DNA of 64,000 bases from Pycnopodia helianthoides. Taxonomy: Eukaryota > Echinodermata > Asteroidea > Forcipulatida > Asteriidae. Positions 1 through 12,113 of this stretch are shown in pieces; positions within the stretch are counted from its first letter, which is position 1, and each line of letters starts with the position of its first letter. The notes beneath the pieces are model-generated. The model worked only from the letters and a program-made list of their open reading frames with translations. It was not told the origin of the DNA and did no database searches. A program made the position numbers and the translations under genes. The DNA is taken from positions 372,001 through 436,000 of the forward strand of contig CM063243.1 of NCBI GenBank assembly GCA_032158295.1, written 5' to 3'.

Positions 1-46
1 GATCTCACACTCTGCTGATCAGAAACACCAGAGCTTGAGTTCATGT
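1..46 (-). repeat. Fragment of tRNA-derived SINE (type A: tRNA-Leu/Ser-like head)
   Basis: The segment reads as the complement of the SINE B-box neighbourhood seen complete at 34855-35050 (shared CTCTGCTGATCAGAAACACC). It lies in the intron upstream of the first visible exon. Confidence 0.6.
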
Positions 47-234
47 GTATAAAAGTGACAACCATCGTCGGTATTCATGAACAAGGCTTAAGATTATGGT
101 TTCATTTGACCTTTTAGTTGAAAAATACTCCAAATTGCCCAAAGCACAGAAAGAATAAAATAGCAATTATTAGGGAGACATTTCTTTGTTTAATTATTGT
201 AATTAATTAACTATCTATGGTTCATTATTTACAG

Positions 235-3200
235 GTGCTCCTGGTTGATAAACCTGAGGATCTGTCTCCATTCAAAGCAATATCCGTCAAGAAGAAGCCC
301 TGTGACAACCACAGAGTAAGTTGCACTATTCTTCTTGTTAGAACTCAAATATATGTTGGGGTTCTTTGCGGTGCTTCACTACTTTTGTGTATGATTTTGA
401 TCTAGGTGTACTTTACAACTTTGTCTCATTTAGTTAAGACTAGTTGTTGATCCAATTCACCTGACATCATCATCCCACAGGCCTGGTCTGTTGCCCTGGT
501 CTTGGCCTTGGTGCCCCTTCAAATACTTTCCTATAGACTTTAAGATTTTCCACTGGAAGTGCCCTTCAAAAAATGAAAATGGCCTTGCCCTCTCCAAGAT
601 GAAATTCCAGGCCTGATCCCAATAGTCTTGGTTGCGCCATTTCTGGAGCCTGGTTCCCTAAGTGTTATACTGCTTAGTACACATATTAGATGACGCACCA
701 CAAATTGACAAATTGGCAGGGCCCAATTTCGTAAAGCTGTATACTGGTTGCACATTTTTGTGCTTACTATGGCAGAAAACTCTGCGTAAGCAAACGTTTA
801 TTGCATAATCGATCAAGAAGTTTTCACAATGGATTTGCATTATTGCCTCACTCGTCTGCCCAGAAACCACTGGCAAGTTAGCGTGCCTTTTGCTTTGCTT
901 ACTGTTAGCAGTGGTTATGAAGTAGAAATTCTGCTGAAGGTCACTCTGTAAGCAGAAAAGATCTGCTTACAACCTTTATGAAATTGGGCCCACACCGTGG
1001 GCAAACAGTACCAAAACCTGCTTTAAATTAAACAGTTTTGAAGGTAAAAACCCCTTATGCCAGAATGGTGCATTTCAGGGAACTTTACTCTTCAAAACTT
1101 CCACAGAGGACTATTTGTTGTGTCAGAGATTAATTGTGGAGATTTCTGGCTTATTATTGAGCAGGGTGTTTGACAATGAAAACAACAATGCAGGCCTGGT
1201 GCTTCTTGGGGCAACAAAGGCAATTGCCTCTGTTGCCCCTGGTCATTGCCTTGGTTCCCCTTGAAATGTACCAATAGAAATTTATTTTCCTCATAGAGGT
1301 GCCCCTTTACCAAGCAGAAAACGCCTTGGTGCCCTTGCCCTTTCAAAAATGAAGCATTTCAAAGAATACATTGCTAGAAAGAATTATCATCCAGAAAAGA
1401 AAGAAACAAATTATGTAAAAGTAATTTTGTTTGTTGTTTATAGATGAGCCCACTGCATTGTGCTGCTATCAACCCGAACCCTAAGATCTTAGCTAAACTG
1501 TTATCAGTATGCCCTGAGTATGCCCTAGCTGATATTAGAGGAGTGAAGCCTATTCACTACGCAGCAGCATGTGAAGGCAGTGGACCGCTCGAGTTTCTAC
1601 TGGGAAGGTAAGCGCCTTTATTAAACTTATTATTCATTCAAGCTTATTGTTTGAGGAGCAAATATTGCATGCTATTGATAACATCATTTGGTTGTATCAG
1701 TGCAAAGATGTCATATCTCCTAAAATAGCACTTACGTTACATGCGAGTTTTTGATTGCCAAAACATTGTACCTTGTTTAACCCTCCTACTGTCAGTGACT
1801 CTTGGCAACATTTTCCAGTGAGTTGACCAACCATTTGAAACCATTCGACTGCCAAGGTTGTGTACGGTGGCACAACTGTGCACAGAACTAACTGTGTACT
1901 GTGTACATGTATTCCCTCATGGTATCATATTGCAGGCTGGCATAGTTTATCTATCATTCAAAACTACAGTGAATGGTATTGAATGGTCAGACAGTAAGAG
2001 GGTTAAAATAGCCCTGATGTTCACACAAAACTAGTATGCGCCGAGATATGACGTTTTTTTTGCATGGAGCATTTTCATCTGAGATACGTTTTTTTGCAAA
2101 ATGAAGAAACAAACTTTTTTGCACTGACGCAAGGACTTAAGGATTATTTGATCACTATTCCAATGCACAATCAATGAATACAAGTGCTGATTACTATAAG
2201 AAGTAATGCAGTTTAACACTTTTGGTTTGTTGCTCCCTTATTTGTGCAGCTGTAAATTTTCACAATTTGTTTAAATATTTTTAATCCCATCATTTCATTA
2301 GCCCAGTTGGTTGTTGATAATAGAAATATAATTTTGGGTTGAACAAAGAAAAATTGACTAGAGCGGGATGTGAACCAATAACCTCCGGATTAACTTGCCA
2401 TTGCTCTACCAACTGAGCTATCTAGCCCTATGTTGGCGGTCTCCCTATTTTGTCAATACCTTTGTTCAGGGGTGCCAGTCAGAACCCCTAGAATAGATGT
2501 ACAAGAATATAAAATGAAGTCATCTCTTTGAAAAAGGAAACATGAAATAATGAGAACAGGATCATAGTTTCTTTGTATTTTTTATGTACTTGCTTTTCTT
2601 CAACTTGCTTTGAATTTCTATCCATGTTGAGCGCTAAAAAGCTCCTTGCAAAAAGTTACAATTTACATGCTTAAGATTCAAACTATAGCACGTAACTTGC
2701 GCGAGCCAGTATGCAACCTACCAACTTAAATTAGACCGTGAAATATGTGCACTTCACACAATCATCTGACTCAATTTCCTCAGGCCATGATTAAATACTC
2801 CTCATTGTGTTTATATCGCACATTTAAACATGGCCACATAATTTCCTCTTGACCAATTTATGAATTCAATTTCTTGATACTGAAGCCTTCAAAATGTAAC
2901 ATTTGATGTTTCATTCTTCTTGGAACAACTGGTTGACTAGAGTGAGTCTAAACCATTCTCACTTTCTTGATTACCATGGAAACCCTCAAGTGTTATTTTT
3001 ATGAATTGCTCAACAGAGGTTTGAATCCAGATGAGACAGATAATAAAGGCACAACTCCACTCATGGTAGCTGCAAGATGTGGACGTCTTCAAAACATCGA
3101 AATACTCCTCAAGAAAATTGAGTCAGGTCAGTTTTTAAAGGCCCTGTACACTATTGGTAAGATCGAAAGCACAAATGTTCACAGATTCACACATAACTTA

Positions 3201-6200
3201 CATGATTTAAAGTAAGTAATGGTAGAAAGGGTTCCTTAAAATATTTCTGCCTAAAATGCTATCGTTTCTGAGAAATGAATAAAACAATCGTTTTTATCAC
3301 GCGCGATAATAAACTCAATGTTTGAAAAACAGAAAACACATAAGGTCTCTTTTCACTATTTTCTCGCGACCTCGATGACCAGTTGAGCTCAAATTTTCAC
3401 AGGTTTGTTATTTCATGTGTATGGTTAATCACACAAAGCATGAACTTTGTTTGCGACTGTTTTTTCAGCTCTACCAATCCTGTATAACACCTTTAACATT
3501 GAATCATCATCTTGCCATTGTCTACTGATAACTGGGATGAACTATTTTATTTTGGGGGGTCGATAAGTCACAAAGAGGAAATTAGTAACTGTAAAATCTT
3601 AATGAAAGATTAGTTGAGAGAACACGAACGAGTTTGACAAGACTACCCAGCCTTCATGTGAGCAAACTGATTAGTGATGTGAATTTTACTGAACTAATGA
3701 AACCCAACAAACATGTTGCAATTTTTCACAATCTAACACATGATCCCAACCCATCAAAGACTCACAAAATTCTTGCATTTTGAATTTGTTGTCAAATTTT
3801 GCAACTGTGACACCATGCTAATATTTCTGACAAGACAGCTTTGAGTATTTCCAAGTGTGGTCCAGGCCGGGTGTTTGTGTTTGAAATGGAAAGGGTACCA
3901 TGGTGTTTTCTCCTTGGTAAAGGGGCACCTCTATGAGGAAAATATAAATAACTATTGAACATGTCAAGGGCACCAAGGCAATGACCAGGGGGCAACGGAG
4001 TCGACTGCCTCCATTGGTCTGGTGGTCTGATCTAAGACCACCTCTAAATAGTTGACCCGCCTGTTTGTTTTAAACGTATGAAGCAAGAGTGACGCTCGTT
4101 AGTGTCCAAGAATAATCGTGGGTTCTTTCATGGGAAAGAAGGCTTCTGCTGAAACCTGGGCCCAATTTCATAGAGCTGCTAAGCACAACAATTTGCTTAG
4201 CATGAAATTTCTTCATTGATAAAAACAGGGTTATCAACCAAATTTCCACGTGATTTTCAGGCTAAGCAAACAACAGCTGAATACCAGTGACAAGCAATAC
4301 GCAACACATGGAAATTTGGTTGGTAACCCATTTTTTATCAAGGAAAAAATTTCATGCTAAGCAAATTGTTGTGCTTAGCAGCTCTATGAAATTGGGCCCT
4401 GGTCTGTTGCTTGTGTACAACAGGTGTTTCCTGCAAGTTGTCCATCACCCAGGATTGACCTCATGTTTCCTTTTTCTGTATACATTTAACACACAGATAG
4501 CAATGATGAGCTGGTTGGTGTGAAGAGGAAATCCACATTAGCAGAGTACCCACTTCATTATGCTGCAAGAGCAGGACATGTGGTATGTCAATAAGCCATT
4601 TGCGTGTTAGATTTGAATACTGTCTGGTACAATGACGTGCTTAATCGCAAGTTACCAATTAAATTTGAATTCCTCGGACTATAGAGACAGTTGCTATGTC
4701 ACATGATTTGGGGCAAGCTTTTGCGTAGTTACGTAAGAGACGGCGAACACCGATACACAATTCTGAATGGATGTGTACGGCACAATGGTACCAGGGTTTG
4801 CTCATCTAGAGGTTGCTATACAAAAGCTTGCCCCGAACCATTTGACATAGCAACTGTCTGTATAGTCTGTGGAATTCAAATGTAAGCAGTGACTTGTGAC
4901 TAAGCAAGTCATTGTACTAGACTTTATTCAAATCTAACTCGCAAATGGCTTATTGAAAGTAACAGTTTCACCAACTTATATCAAATGTAGTCATCTTATC
5001 TCTAGTCACTCGGCAGGCTCCTGATCAAGTGGTTTAGATAAACCTTAAGATATCCGAGCCATACAAGATTCTTTGTCTCTAGAACCCAAAAGGCACTGTG
5101 TATTGATATCATTGTCGTGTCACATTAGTTGATATACCAGCAAGGACCTAAAAAGTCCAAGGTAGTCCTGGGGTGCGTTTTCGCGGCCGTAACCAATAAA
5201 CTGTTTCGGTCATTGCCAAGTGATTAACCAATGGCCAAGTCAACCCAAACAGTTATTGGTTACGACCGCGAAAACGCACCCCTGCTGTCCTGCATTTTGC
5301 ACATCTTGCTGTGCCCCATGCATACCACACTCTCATTGATTTGTATAGTTCTTTATAAACAGACATAACGTTGAAATTGATTTACTACAGGAATGCGTGA
5401 AGAGTCTTGTGAAGCATGGTGCAGACATTGAGGCAATGGTGTCGGCATCCAACAATAAGGTCACCCCATTAATGATTGCTGCACAGTCTGGCTTCTTCCA
5501 TGTAGCTAAAGCTCTCATCGACATGAAGGCAATTATTGCTAAGAAAGGTAAGGCTTTTCTTTGAGATGTTATCAAATCCAAAACTATGTGGACAAGAATT
5601 GAATGTAGACTGAACACCCATGTACACATCACAAAATGTAGGCAGTTAATTATCTGGAGTCGATTTCACAAAACTCTTCCTAACTTAGGACTAGTCCTAG
5701 GCAATGCTAAGAGATAGGACTAGTCCTAAGTTAGGACCAGTACTTAGGACTAGTCCTATCTCTTAGCATTGCCTAGGACTAGTCCTGGACTAGTCCTAAG
5801 TTAGGAAGAGTTTTGTGAAATCGACCCCAGATCAGTGTCGCAGAAAACACATTAATCAGCGAAGCTACACATGTCCCTGTCCGAAACAACCTCCCAGAGT
5901 AGGCAGTTTGAATGAATGAATTAATGATCTAAGACTGCATGTGATTTTTGCTACTTTTCTCATAAGTAAAATCATTAGGTACTTTAAATACAAATCAAGA
6001 AGTTAAAATCCTTAAAAATGAGTATTTGATTTAACAGATAAGATCAAGCGTACTGCCCTGATGTTAGCTTGCATGAATGGTCACTATCCAATAGTGACTC
6101 TACTACTAAGGAAAGGAGCTAATAAGTCCAATCAATGAGTCTGTTTCTTTGATTTAACAGATAAGATCAAGCGTACTGCCCTGATGTTAGCTTGCATGAA

Positions 6201-9200
6201 TGGTCACTATCCAATAGTGACTCTACTACTAAGGAAAGGAGCTAATAAGTCCAATCAATGAGTCTGTTTCTTTGATTTAACAGATAAGATCAAGCGTACT
6301 GCCCTGATGTTAGCTTGCATGAATGGTCACTATCCAATAGTGACTCTACTACTAAGGAAAGGAGCTAATAAGTCCAATCAATGAGTCTGTTTCTTTGATT
6401 TAACAGATAAGATCAAGCGTACTGCCCTGATGTTAGCTTGCATGAATGGTCACTATCCAATAGTGACTCTACTTCTAAGGAAAGGAGCTGATCCTAACAA
6501 TAAGGACTCATCAGGGAACACACCTATCCACTATGCAGCTGCTTATGGTTGGTGGCACTGCCTCAAACTACTCCTCAAAGCTGGTGGAGATCCAAATGTA
6601 TCAAATGATTGGAAGGTTAGTTCTAATGTGGAATTCTTAAATTTGTGTTGACATGTAGAAGCAGAAGCCTCAAGATCCTGGTACTGATAATAATAGTGAA
6701 TAACTATTTATTATGCACCATGTCTGTTATTATATGACACTTCTTAAAGGGGCACTGTCGATGTGATCACAGCAAGTCTGTGGCCAGACATTACATTCTG
6801 AACTCTCACCTATAATAATAATAACAATGGTTCCCTTTAAAGATTTTGTTTGTGTTGTGACGGTCAACGCGCGCGCATGTAGTAACTGGGTGAGAGTTCA
6901 TGTTTCTATGTCCAGCCACAAGCAGACTATGATCATGACAACAGTGCCCCTTTAAATCAGAGGAGCTGTTAAGAATAAATTTATGAGACGAAGCAACCAT
7001 AATACATCACCTTGAATGGAATACAAGGTGAGGTGGTACATATTGCTGCCAGACCATGCTAGAAACAACGGGTCAAATGTCTTCTGTTACTGATAAGTGT
7101 ACTGGGTTCTTTTTATATGCACTACACAACACATGGGACCTATGGCTTTCATCCCATCCCAAGGTCAAAGAAATGATGGTTGAGTGTCTTGCTCAAGGAC
7201 ACCAAGTGCCATGATCGGGAGCCAATCCCACACTTTGACAAAACCAGAACTGAGTCCAGTGCACTAGACCACTCCGCTACGACACTACCAGTGAGGATGT
7301 GACGCCTACACCATGTTGACTTGACATCCTTTGGCATTATACTTCAATCTTTATTCTATCATCGTCAAATGTTATAATCTTGTTTACAGATTCCGCCTCT
7401 TGGTGTGGCGTTGATGAAGGGTCATATTGGCTGCGCTGACCTCCTTCTAGAGCAACCAAACGTTGATCTGAACTTTCGAGATGACAGTGGAGCTACCTTG
7501 GTCATGTTAACCGCTGCTAGCCCAATGACTAAATACATGGTAGATCAGATGAAATATCTCATCAGGAAGAAGGCAGACCTTACACTGGTGGACATCAACA
7601 ACAGAAATGCAGTCAGTATTTCTTTCATTTTACTCTCTTTTGTACGATAGAAATCTTAGTTCATAATAAATAACATCAACACTATTATTAAGTATTAATT
7701 TGTTATTATAAGAAGAATGTCCCTTGTGCCAGTGATAGTTAGTATTATTATTATTATTATTATTATATATTTCTGGTAATGAAATCAAGGATGCCGCATA
7801 AGTGAACTTAATCACTGTAGCTCGCAAGCCTGAGGAAACCTGTAAACAAGGGTGCTTGCTATGTGAACCAGAAACACCAGGGTTAACCTCTACTCTTCCA
7901 TGATAAGTGTTCTGGGTTCACAACCAATCCTACTACAACGGACCTACGGCTAAATGTCCCATCCGAAGAACAAAGCAATGATGGTAGAGTATCTTGCTCA
8001 TGGGCACTAGTGCCACAACCGGGGCTCGAACCCACACTCTGCTGATCAGAAACACCAGAGCTTCCACAGTTCATTTTGCTGTTTAGTCAGTTGCCTGTAA
8101 ATAAAAACTAAATATCAACTATTCTACTTTTTAAGATGTTTTGATTTTGTTATTTTTCCAGCTTCACTACTTGGCTGCAAGTGGAATGCCCACTGTGTAT
8201 GATGTGAGTATGATGAACTAATTCATCTCTGTATCTATTGTTTTACTGTGTGGTATAAATTAGTTTGATCTATTTTTAATTGCTACACTCATGCGCCTTG
8301 AACAGCCTACTTTGGAATTGAGGCATTATAAATTGAATCATAATTATTGTCAAGTCAGTATGTAGTCGGTATGTTGAAGTGTCTGGAGATTTACCGCATG
8401 ACAAACTTTTATTAGAGACAATTGTGGCTCTGTCATTATTCTGTTTGAAGTATCTTTTGTAGATATCTTTTATATTCCTTCCAAAACAAGCTCATGTGAC
8501 ATTTATTTAAAGTCTCAGGTATTAGATTATGGTTTTATCACCTATTTGAAGTTCTTGTTTAGATTCTGATCCGCTTTGATTAGATTGAAATAACTTTGTG
8601 AGGAATCCTTTATTCTCTACAAAGCCTTACTCTTCTTCTTCTCCTTACAGCAAGCAGAGAAAGAGGCTCAAAAGAATTCCATCATAGATCTAGCTAAACT
8701 ACTCATAGATAAGGGATGTGATGCATCTGCAAAGGATAAGTCTGGTAACACTCCTATCAACCTAGCTCTGCAGCAGGTGAGTTGCTTAGTCTGGTAACAC
8801 TCCTATTTACCTAGCTCTGCAGCAGGTGAGTTGCTTAGTCTGGTAACACTCCTATCAACCTAGCTCTGCAGCAGGTGAGTTGCTTAGTCTGGTAACACTC
8901 ATATTAACCTAGCTCTGCAGCAGGTGAGTTGCTTAGTCTGGTAACACTCCTATCAACCTAGCTAGATTTCATTATTCGTTAGGATATTTCATTATTCATT
9001 AGGATATTTCAATACTCATCGGGATATTGCAATGAATGTTATTAATGTACATAGTGTATGATCTGACCCCAATCTTGAAGAGCAAGTCAACCAGAATAAT
9101 CAATGGAAGTTCATTTCTGTTGTTTTTGATTGTTCTTAGACTAACTTCAGTATGGAACTAGTCAAGTTGTTCCTGAATAAAGGATGTAGCCTCTCCTTTG

Positions 9201-12113
9201 ATGTTGGAAGCAATAAAACCAACGCGCTTCACGTCATGGCAACACACTGTAGTCATAACGATATGGGAGTTCTGCTGCCAATTATTGCCAAAACGGTAAG
9301 ACGCTTTAATATTTATATACCAGGATTGTAAAATCATAATCCAGTATCTTTCTTTTTTTGTACTGAAGATTAAACCATGAGCAAACACTAGGTCTTTGTT
9401 TTCTGTACATGCTGGTTTTTGTATATCAGTTGGTGAGTAACTGTTGCAAATGTAGAAAGTTATAAAGGAGATAAAAATGATGATTGGAATTTACTCAACT
9501 TTTGTCTGAGTTCTGTATTGTTTTTGTTTTTTGTTTCTTTTTATTACGACTGATATAACCCACAAAAAACCTACAATAGTCAGAACCTCTTTTCCAGTGT
9601 AATTTCTAATCAATCAGGTGCCATGCTAGAAATCCAAATGAAGTACTTTCTATAGGATCGCTGTCTTAATGAATTCTGTAATACCTTGATACAGTTGGAC
9701 AAACAGAAACCAGACCAATCAATGGATGATGACTCGGCTGTGAAGAAATCAGTGACAACGTTAGAAGAAGCAGCCAAGACAACAGATGGTCAAGGCTGTA
9801 CACCACTGCTAAGATGCATCATCAAGAATGCTAGTGTATGTATTCAATTCAGTACTAGAAATCCACTACCTACAGTTGATCAACTCATCTTTCCTGTCTT
9901 AGCATTAGAACAAAATGGGAAAACAAAGTTTTATTGGCTTTGTAGTTTCCTTTCTCTTTCAATTTCAAAGTTCAGATGGGACCTCTTTTTAAGATAAATT
10001 ATATGACAGGTCTGTGATTTCTCAGGATTTGTCCTGATTTCAGGATTTTCTCAAAGACTCCTTGAACCGTCAAATTTTCTCAAAGCAGTCATCAAAGGGA
10101 GAAAGAAATTGTTCACATTGTGTCCGAACCTGTAGCTTTGTATTTCTGGTCATGCACAGAGTCTGCAAACTTCCTGAATTGTAACATTGAGGAGGTTCTG
10201 GGTTTAGAATAAGGTGGAGCCCATGCCTGCAAACCATTTTCAGGAATTTTCACATTCACCAAAAACCTCATCCCTGATATGAGTGGACTGTTTCTAGGCA
10301 AAATGGCCTCTAACTGTGGAAGCCAAACAAGTTGGAGTTGACCAGAGAGGTCTCTTGAGTTGAAAGCTAATTAATCAAACAGAACAATGGTCAAAGACAG
10401 GAAGTTCTTGGACTGAAATGAATCGTCTTTTTAATAAACACTTTTCGTTTCATCGTCTGTTTCATCATGAGGTAATACTCATTCACTAATTTTTATTTAT
10501 TCCTGGTGTATTTATTATCAATTATTTATATACTTGTAACAGAGAGTCTCAACTTCTCACCATTATTTGAAGTATTTCCGATGTCTTATTCTTATTCCAG
10601 AACAAGGAGAACCCAGAGAATGTACTGAGCATGTTAAGGGTAAGACACTAAATAAACTGTTCATGTGATTTATCATGTTCAACATTATCCTTGATGGACA
10701 ATCAAAACCTTGGGCACCAAGATATGACATTTTTGCAGGGAGCTTTAAGTCTGGATGCAACATGTAGGAATGACGAGACAGAGTTAATTAAATTTAATTG
10801 AGGTTAGGTTTAACATCTTTCACTTATTGCTTCCTTCTCCCCCTGTCCCCTCTCCGCCCTTATTAGGCCCTAATTGATGTTGCCAAATCAGATGTCAATG
10901 CAGTAGTTGAGAAGAGAGAGATCGGTCAGACAAAGTCTAGAGAGTATGGTGAGTAGTTAACTACCCTAACTCATTAACTACCCTAACTCATTAACTACCC
11001 TAACTCATTAACTACCCTAACTCGTTAACTACCCTAACTCGTTGACTACCCTAACTCATTAACTACCCTAACTCATTAACTACCCTAACTCATTAACTAC
11101 CCTAACTCATTAACTACCCTAACTCATTAACTACCCTAACTCATTAACTACCCTAACTCATTAACTACCCTAACTCTTTAACTACCCTAACTCATTAACT
11201 ACCCTAACTCATTAACTACCCTAACTCATTAACTACCCTAACTCATTAACTACCCTTACTCATTAACTACCCTAACTCATTAACTACCCTAACTCATTAA
11301 CTACCCTAACTCATTAACTACCCTAACTCATTACCTACCCTAACTCATGATTTACCCTAACTCATTAACTACCCTAACTCATGATTTACCCTAACTCATT
11401 GACTACCCTAACTCATTGACTACCCTAACTCATTAACTACCCCAACTCATTAACTACCCTAACTCATTAACTACCTACTACCCTAACTCATTAACTACCC
11501 TAACTCATTAACTACCTACTACCCTAACTCATTGGGTGATTGTTGAAGTTTGGCTGGATTGATTTGTCTTATTTGGGTACAGTGGCCTAACAATGAAAAA
11601 GAAGTAACTATAAATTTTAAACGTGCCGGTACAACCATGTATGAATCTCTTTTGGGAGGAGTGTTGGCTCTGAAAAGAGCCGATGTAGTCTCGATGTTTC
11701 AAACAGTATACTCTGCTTGTCTTCCTGAAGACGAGCAGAGGATACTGTTCAAAACATTGAGACCACACCAGCTCTTTTCAGAGCAAACACGCCTCCCAAA
11801 AGAGATTTACACGCAGTTGTACCTGCAAGTTTATTAGTATTAGTTACTTGTTATTCTCCACACCATGCCTAGCTTCAAATATCATTTAACAATGACACTT
11901 TGTTGTATGAGAATGTAAAGACAATATCTTTGTTTTTTATTTCCATTGTTAGAGCTTGTTGGTGCTCTTCACTTGCTTGCCCTGTCCAACAATCTACCTG
12001 CTTTGAACATACTTATAAAAGCCAAGCCACAGTTGGACATACTAGACCAAGGTGGATATACACCCCTACATCGAGCCATTCTACATAAGAGGCAAGAAAG
12101 TGCAAAAATACTG
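235..12113 (+). CDS. PARP gene exons 1-14: first ankyrin-repeat block (about aa 1-592)
   Basis: These exons encode ankyrin repeats, helix-turn-helix modules that normally bind partner proteins. Recognisable TPLHxAA-type cores include MSPLHCAA (exon 2), TTPLMVAARCGR (exon 3), EYPLHYAARAGH (exon 4), VTPLMIAAQSGF (exon 5), NTPIHYAAAYGW (exon 6) and YTPLHRAILHKR (exon 14), each followed by a hydrophobic LLL/ILL helix and often GADxN. Exon 7 and exon 10 carry more divergent repeats. All junctions are phase-consistent. Exon 12 is only 39 nt and exon 8 only 42 nt. Introns carry many inverted-repeat elements. Two exon borders in this block (6 acceptor, 9 donor) are embedded in tandem duplications, and the donor of exon 13 opens directly into a 17-bp minisatellite. 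Confidence 0.9.

Noticed and set aside
11550..11837. ORF of 95 codons on the plus strand and its minus-strand partner
   Set aside because: It lies across a palindromic MITE; the reading frame is just the hairpin arms.
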